From the NCBI GenBank assembly GCA_022759065.1, contig JAEMPZ010000099.1, positions 1 through 9,941 of the forward strand: DNA of 9,941 nt, in the 5' to 3' direction. Origin of the DNA: Acidobacteriota bacterium. Lineage in GTDB: Bacteria > Acidobacteriota > UBA4820 > DSQY01. Below, piece after piece: positions 6,542-9,941 of this stretch. The notes below the pieces were generated by a model. It saw only the letters and a list, made by a program, of their open reading frames with translations. It was not told the origin of the DNA and did no database searches. Positions within the stretch are counted from its first letter, which is position 1; each line of letters opens with the position of its first letter. The position numbers and the translations under genes were made by a program.

Positions 6542-7204
6542 ATGGATCTGAGGATGGCCCACAAGCTTAAAGAATCGGTCAAGACCATCGCCTACGCGGC
6601 CACCAAGGTGGCGGCGATTGCCATCATGTGGCCCTACTTCAGGCTCAGCGTCAAGGGCAGAAAGCGCGTTCCCAAAGAGGGCGCGGTGATATTCGCGGCG
6701 AACCACTTTTCTTATGCGGATCCTCCGCTGATAGGCATTGCAATGCCAAGGCGCATACGCTTCGTCATGGCGGACGGGCTGTTTCGCAAGCGGGTTCTCC
6801 ACGTTGTTTCCAGGCTGCTGGACGTGATTCCCGTGGAAACGGGACAGCCGTTTCAGACCGCCGCCGTCAGAAAAGCGATGCGGCTCTTGCATAACGGCCA
6901 ATGCGTCGGCATTTTCCCTGAAGGCCAGCGGTCTCGGACGGGCGAGCTTTTGCCGGCGCAGCCGGGAGTAGGGCTCTTCGCCAAGAAGAGCGGCGCCCCC
7001 GTCGTGCCGTTGGCCATTCTTGGCACGAATGAAGCCTGGCCGCCAGGGCAGCTTCTGCCCAAGCCGGGGAAGGTGCGCATCGTCATCGGCGAGCCTCTTC
7101 TGCCCGCGGCAAGCCAGACGGCCGAGGAGTTGGCGGACAAAGTTCGCGGGGCCATAGCGGATCTGATGAGGGCCAACGGTTACCAACCAACCATGGAGGA
7201 GTGA
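6542..7204 (+). CDS. plsC: 1-acyl-sn-glycerol-3-phosphate acyltransferase (PlsC family)
   Basis: PlsC-family enzymes transfer an acyl chain from acyl-ACP or acyl-CoA to lysophosphatidic acid, giving phosphatidic acid at the inner membrane. The 220-residue product has the acyltransferase signature NHFSYAD (54-60) with the HX4D pair His55/Asp60, the substrate-binding FPEGQRSR (125-132) and a later block APVVPLAILGTNEAW (152-166). A hydrophobic stretch at about 17-33 may anchor it to the membrane. I chose the ATG at 6542. Its upstream sequence (GTGGA at 6535-6539) is a poor ribosome-binding site, and an ATG at 6554 or a TTG at 6524 cannot be excluded. It follows the palindromic spacer and ends 2 bases before cinA. 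The family is broad, so the exact acyl acceptor is inferred. Another member acting on a different lipid is possible. Confidence 0.88.
   Translation: MDLRMAHKLKESVKTIAYAATKVAAIAIMWPYFRLSVKGRKRVPKEGAVIFAANHFSYADPPLIGIAMPRRIRFVMADGLFRKRVLHVVSRLLDVIPVETGQPFQTAAVRKAMRLLHNGQCVGIFPEGQRSRTGELLPAQPGVGLFAKKSGAPVVPLAILGTNEAWPPGQLLPKPGKVRIVIGEPLLPAASQTAEELADKVRGAIADLMRANGYQPTMEE
7195..7201 (+). promoter_or_regulatory. Ribosome-binding site deciding the cinA start
   Basis: GGAGGAG at the very end of plsC lies 5 bases before the ATG at 7207. This spacing favours that ATG over a GTG at 7201, which would fall inside the ribosome-binding site itself. Confidence 0.75.
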
Positions 7205-7206
7205 AG

Positions 7207-8454
7207 ATGGCTTCCGCGGCATTCGTGATAATAGGCTCTGAGATGGTTGACCCTGACCGCAGGGACGCGAACGGCCCATACGCAAGGCTCAAGCTCTTGG
7301 AACTTGGCATCAAGGTCAATTTCATCGCGAGGGTCGAGGACGATGAGAAAGCAATAGCCGATGCGCTGCGGGCCGCGCTCGAAGGTTCCGATGTCGTAAT
7401 TACCTCGGGCGGCCTGGGCCCCACCGGAGACGACGTGACGCGCGAGGCCGTGGCCAGCCTTTTCAAGGCCGGTGTCCGAGAAGACGAAGGCTGGATGGAT
7501 ATCCTCGAAAAGCGGCTCGCCGAGAGGGGCCGCCCGATAACCAAACTCGGCAGGCGCCAGGCCATGGTCGTCGAGGGAGGCGAGGCGTTGGCGAACAACG
7601 CCGGCCTCGCCTGCGGAAACTGGCTGGAACGGGATGGCAAGGTTTTGGTTCTTCTGCCTGGGGTGCCAAGGGAATTCCAGGACATTCTCGACAACGAGGT
7701 GCTTCACCGCCTGGCGGCCAGATTCCCCTCGAGGCCTGAAACGCGCGTCGTTCGCGCGACGGTGGCCGGCATCCCGGAGGTCCAGGCGGAAGAGACTCTT
7801 CGGCCATGGTACAACAAGCCTGGCGTCGCCGTTTCGATTCTTCCCTCGCTGGGCGTGCTCAAAATAACTTTCACGATAACCTCTCCGCCCGCCGTTGAAG
7901 CGGAGCGATTGCAAAATGAAGCCAGGCTTGCGCTGGCCGAAGGCTTGGGAATAAACCTTGTAAGCCTTGACGGCGCATCTCTTCCCGAGGTCCTTGGCCG
8001 GACTCTGCTGGAAAAGGGCGCCACCCTTGCCGTGGCCGAGTCTTGCACCGGAGGGCTTGTGGCGCAAAAGGTGGTATCCGCGGCTGGAGCTTCAAGATAT
8101 TTTCTGGGAAGCATCACCGCTTACGCCAACGATGCGAAGCAAAAACTTCTCGGCGTCCCCGAAGAGACGCTTCAGAAACAGGGCGCGGTCAGCCCGGAAA
8201 CGGCCCTGGCCATGGCCAGGGGCGCGAGGGCTCGCTTTCTGGCAAGCTGGGCGGTGGCGACCACCGGCATAGCCGGCCCCAGCGGTGGAACGCTCGAAAA
8301 GCCTGTCGGAACGGTCTGGATAGGCGTCACCGGGCCCGGCGTTGAGAAGAGCTTCAAAATATATTTCCCGATGGACCGCGAATCCATGATGGAACTTTCC
8401 GCCAACTACGCGCTGTTCTATCTCTGGAGGGCGGTGAAAGGAGATTCCTTATGA
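7207..8454 (+). CDS. cinA: CinA: NMN deamidase with N-terminal MoCF-like pyrophosphatase domain
   Basis: CinA-type proteins recycle pyridine nucleotides. The C-terminal PncC domain deamidates nicotinamide mononucleotide to nicotinate mononucleotide, and the N-terminal COG1058 domain is an ADP-ribose/nucleotide pyrophosphatase in characterised members. The 415-residue product has both. The N-terminal MoCF-like domain (about 4-170) carries TSGGLGPTGDDVTREA (66-81) and LPGVPREFQDIL (150-161), followed by a linker domain (about 178-250). The PncC domain (about 258-415) carries AESCTGG (277-283), TGIAGPSGG (353-361) and KPVGTVWIG (365-373). The entry motif reads GSEMVDPDRRDANGPY (10-25) rather than the commoner GTELLLGQIVNTNA, a variant in the first nucleotide-binding loop. 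It begins 2 bases after plsC and its stop overlaps the next start (ATGA, 8451-8454). The competence-related name is historical, and no competence gene is nearby. Confidence 0.93.
   Translation: MASAAFVIIGSEMVDPDRRDANGPYARLKLLELGIKVNFIARVEDDEKAIADALRAALEGSDVVITSGGLGPTGDDVTREAVASLFKAGVREDEGWMDILEKRLAERGRPITKLGRRQAMVVEGGEALANNAGLACGNWLERDGKVLVLLPGVPREFQDILDNEVLHRLAARFPSRPETRVVRATVAGIPEVQAEETLRPWYNKPGVAVSILPSLGVLKITFTITSPPAVEAERLQNEARLALAEGLGINLVSLDGASLPEVLGRTLLEKGATLAVAESCTGGLVAQKVVSAAGASRYFLGSITAYANDAKQKLLGVPEETLQKQGAVSPETALAMARGARARFLASWAVATTGIAGPSGGTLEKPVGTVWIGVTGPGVEKSFKIYFPMDRESMMELSANYALFYLWRAVKGDSL
8437..8443 (+). promoter_or_regulatory. Ribosome-binding site of the lipoprotein gene
   Basis: AAAGGAG near the end of cinA lies 7 bases before the ATG at 8451. 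Together with the ATGA overlap and the signal peptide that begins from this ATG, it fixes the start. Confidence 0.75.
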
Positions 8455-9020
8455 ACCACGGCAGCCGTGTTTCACTTCATATTATTTTGATGCTGTGCGC
8501 GGCGGTGGCCGCGCTTCTTCTGGCGGGCTGCTCGCGTAACGAGACGAAGCCGAGCGGCCCAGCGCCAAGCCCCCCGCAAAACGCGCGGGTGGCTACGCCC
8601 ATTCCCAAAGAAGGGTCGGGAATGAACCAGATGGTCCAACCTCAGCAGCCGGAAGATGCAACCGGCGCTACGAAGGCGATTGGCGGCGCGGACAACTCGT
8701 TCGATGGGGATGTTTCGTTGGCCCCATCGCTATCGGGAGGTTTTCCGAAAGGCGCCACGCTGTTCGTCATCGCGAGGGATCCAAACGACAGGACCGTTCC
8801 TCTTGCGGTGGTGAAACTCAAGCCGGAGGCTTTTCCGGTCCGGTTCACGATCACCAGCGCCGATTCCATGACGGGAGCGAAGCTCCCCGGCGAAGTCGAG
8901 CTTCTCTGCAAACTCTCAAAGAGCGGCGCCGTCTCGGCAAGTTCTCCCGGCGACCTCGAGGCCGCGCCCGTGCGCGCGAAAAGCGGAACCCCGGCTGTCC
9001 TGGTCCTGGAAAAGAAATGA
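8451..9020 (+). CDS. Lipoprotein with CcmI/CycH-like C-terminal domain
   Basis: The 189-residue product starts with a lipoprotein signal: a short basic N-terminus, a hydrophobic core (about 8-24) and the lipobox LAGC with the lipidated Cys at 27. A Pro/Gln/Ala-rich, probably disordered tether follows (28-80). The rest (about 84-171) resembles, from memory of the family, the periplasmic C-terminal domain of the cytochrome c maturation protein CcmI/CycH. The resemblance rests on GATLFVIARDP (101-111), VPLAVVKL (116-123), PVRFTITSADSM (129-140) and LCKLSKSG (152-159) followed by PGDLEA (166-171). CcmI normally has two membrane helices and tetratricopeptide repeats and hands apocytochrome c to the haem lyase. 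None of those parts is present, and no ccm gene is nearby. It would be a membrane-anchored, periplasm-facing protein (or outside the membrane in a monoderm). The lipoprotein call is firm; the domain call is inference and the function is unknown. It overlaps cinA and mazG by 4 bases each. Confidence 0.8.
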   Translation: MNHGSRVSLHIILMLCAAVAALLLAGCSRNETKPSGPAPSPPQNARVATPIPKEGSGMNQMVQPQQPEDATGATKAIGGADNSFDGDVSLAPSLSGGFPKGATLFVIARDPNDRTVPLAVVKLKPEAFPVRFTITSADSMTGAKLPGEVELLCKLSKSGAVSASSPGDLEAAPVRAKSGTPAVLVLEKK

Positions 9021-9862
9021 TGAATGAGCCGTTGAAGCCGACAGGGGAGCAATATCCGGAATTCGCGAGGCTGGTGGAGATCATGGCGCGGCTGCGCGCT
9101 CCGGGAGGCTGTCCGTGGGACAGGTCCCAGAGCCGCGAGGATCTCAAGACCTACCTCGTCGAGGAAACATACGAGGTGATTGACGCCATTGACCAGAAGA
9201 ACCCCGAAATGCTTCGCGAGGAGCTTGGCGATCTTCTGCTGCAAGTCGTTTTTCACGCCCAGATCGCCGGCGAAGAGGGCGCCTTCACCATAGAGGACGT
9301 CGCGCGCTCCATCAACGAAAAGCTGATCCGCCGCCACCCGCACGTCTTTGGCGAGGTTAACGCCGACACGCCGGAGAAGGTTCTTAGGAACTGGGAAGCC
9401 ATCAAGAAGACGGAAAAGGCCGAAAAGAACGGCGACGGAAAAGCCGTCAGCGCGCTCTCCGGCGTGCCGAAGATTCTCCCCGCGCTTTTGAAAGCTTTCC
9501 GCCTGCAACAGAAAGCCGCACGCGTCGGCTTCGACTGGGAAGAGCGCCGCCAAGTGGAAGAGAAGGTCAAGGAGGAGTGGGCCGAGCTGAACGAGGCCGT
9601 TGCTTCCGGGGACAACGCCCACGTGCGCGAGGAGCTTGGCGACTTTCTATTTGCCCTTGTAAACCTCTCGCGTTTTCTCAAGCTCGACCCGGAGGACGCG
9701 CTCCAGGCCGCCAACGAAAAGTTCATCCGCCGCTTCACGGCGATTGAACAGATGGCCCACGAACAGGGACGAGACCTCTCCTCCATGGCGCTTTCAGAGA
9801 TGGACGCGCTCTGGGACCAGGTCAAGGCCGGCGAGCGCCCAGCCGCCGCCCCCCAACGCTGA
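9017..9862 (+). CDS. mazG: Nucleoside triphosphate pyrophosphohydrolase MazG
   Basis: MazG hydrolyses NTPs and dNTPs to the monophosphate and pyrophosphate in the cytoplasm. It removes non-canonical nucleotides and, in E. coli, affects ppGpp levels under starvation. The 281-residue protein has the tandem layout of the E. coli enzyme. Repeat 1 has the signature PGGCPWDRSQS (29-39), EETYE (49-53) and EELGD (68-72). Repeat 2 has EEWAE (186-190), EELGD (205-209) and the conserved block FALVNLSRFLKLDPEDAL (212-229). The acidic metal-binding pairs (ExxE ... ExxD) are present in both repeats, so neither half looks dead. ATG at 9017 overlaps the preceding stop by 4 bases (ATGA), and a second ATG at 9020 is also possible. 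Only a weak GGAAAAG (9008-9014) precedes it, so translational coupling is likely. The last 12 residues are an Ala/Pro-rich extension. No MazE/MazF toxin-antitoxin pair lies beside it. Confidence 0.95.
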   Translation: MMNEPLKPTGEQYPEFARLVEIMARLRAPGGCPWDRSQSREDLKTYLVEETYEVIDAIDQKNPEMLREELGDLLLQVVFHAQIAGEEGAFTIEDVARSINEKLIRRHPHVFGEVNADTPEKVLRNWEAIKKTEKAEKNGDGKAVSALSGVPKILPALLKAFRLQQKAARVGFDWEERRQVEEKVKEEWAELNEAVASGDNAHVREELGDFLFALVNLSRFLKLDPEDALQAANEKFIRRFTAIEQMAHEQGRDLSSMALSEMDALWDQVKAGERPAAAPQR

Positions 9863-9870
9863 GCAAAGAT
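9861..9870 (+). repeat. Spacer motif GAGCAAAGAT, copy 2
   Basis: This copy differs from copies 1 (6242-6251) and 3 (9932-9941) only in its last base. It overlaps the mazG stop codon: the stop TGA at 9860-9862 supplies its first two bases. With one more base upstream, TGAGCAAAGA is identical at 6241-6250 and 9860-9869. Confidence 0.35.
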
Positions 9871-9876
9871 TCTCAC

Positions 9877-9901
9877 CACCAAGGCGCCAAGGCACCAAAG
9901 G
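9877..9901. repeat. Three tandem CRCCAAGG-type units
   Basis: CACCAAGG (9877-9884), CGCCAAGG (9885-9892) and CACCAAAGG (9893-9901) run head to tail directly after mazG. Similar runs of the type ACCAAGGCACCAAAG occur, to my recollection, in spacers of many environmental bacteria. Their function is not known to me. No coding capacity or terminator hairpin is visible here. Confidence 0.7.
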
Positions 9902-9903
9902 CA

Positions 9904-9931
9904 GATGAGAGATGAGGGATGATAGATGAGG
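9904..9931. repeat. Four tandem 7-base units GATGANR
   Basis: GATGAGA, GATGAGG, GATGATA and GATGAGG follow each other without gaps. The 7-base period is the same as in the palindromic element at 6272-6499. A complementary arm is not visible and may lie beyond the window edge. Confidence 0.75.
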
Positions 9932-9941
9932 GAGCAAAGAC
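9932..9941 (+). repeat. Spacer motif GAGCAAAGAC, copy 3
   Basis: This copy is identical to copy 1 at 6242-6251 and follows immediately after the 7-base units. It ends exactly at the window edge, so whether the match continues cannot be seen. Confidence 0.35.

Noticed and set aside
8642..9622. 326-codon minus-strand frame opposite the lipoprotein and mazG genes
   Set aside because: The + strand here encodes the unmistakable MazG repeats and a lipoprotein with a ribosome-binding site. The minus frame shows no domain.
9017..9862. Toxin-antitoxin locus suggested by the name mazG
   Set aside because: No mazE or mazF is present. The protein is a housekeeping pyrophosphohydrolase in a metabolic cluster.

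Overview
The window is a bacterial housekeeping region of high G+C content. All ten recognisable genes are on the + strand. Their order, rimP-nusA-infB-rbfA-truB followed by plsC-cinA-lipoprotein-mazG, fits a bacterial chromosome and not a phage or plasmid. I cannot name the phylum. Three hints point to a diderm, environmental lineage: a lipoprotein with a domain like the C-terminal part of the cytochrome c maturation protein CcmI/CycH, free use of the codons ATA (Ile) and AGG (Arg) despite the high G+C, and repeat-rich, AT-rich spacers.

Region 1 (1-141) has a plausible sigma70-type promoter at 59-87. A compact hairpin followed by a T-run (98-121) comes right after it, ahead of rimP. Region 2 (142-6207) is a tight translation and transcription operon. 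RimP (30S maturation), NusA (elongation, pausing and termination factor), IF2 (initiator tRNA delivery), RbfA (30S maturation) and TruB (tRNA pseudouridine-55 synthase) are separated by at most 14 bases or overlap. The ylxR/ylxQ genes often found between nusA and infB are absent, as is the DHH phosphoesterase gene often found between rbfA and truB. No ribF or rpsO follows truB.

Region 3 (6208-6541) is a 334-base non-coding spacer. Most of it is an elaborate imperfect palindrome (6272-6499) whose two arms are built from degenerate 7-base units, and the units change identity along each arm. This is the most unusual structure in the window. Region 4 (6542-9862) is a second tight cluster: a PlsC-type acyltransferase, the NMN deamidase/CinA protein, a small lipoprotein, and the nucleotide pyrophosphohydrolase MazG. 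Two of the junctions here are ATGA overlaps.

Region 5 (9863-9941) is the start of another repeat-rich spacer, cut by the window edge. It carries an 8-base repeat (CRCCAAGG) and then four 7-base units (GATGANR). A short motif, GAGCAAAGA, occurs in both spacers. The coding part is conventional. The best candidate for something under-described is the heptamer-built palindromic spacer family; the lipoprotein with a stand-alone CcmI-like domain comes second.
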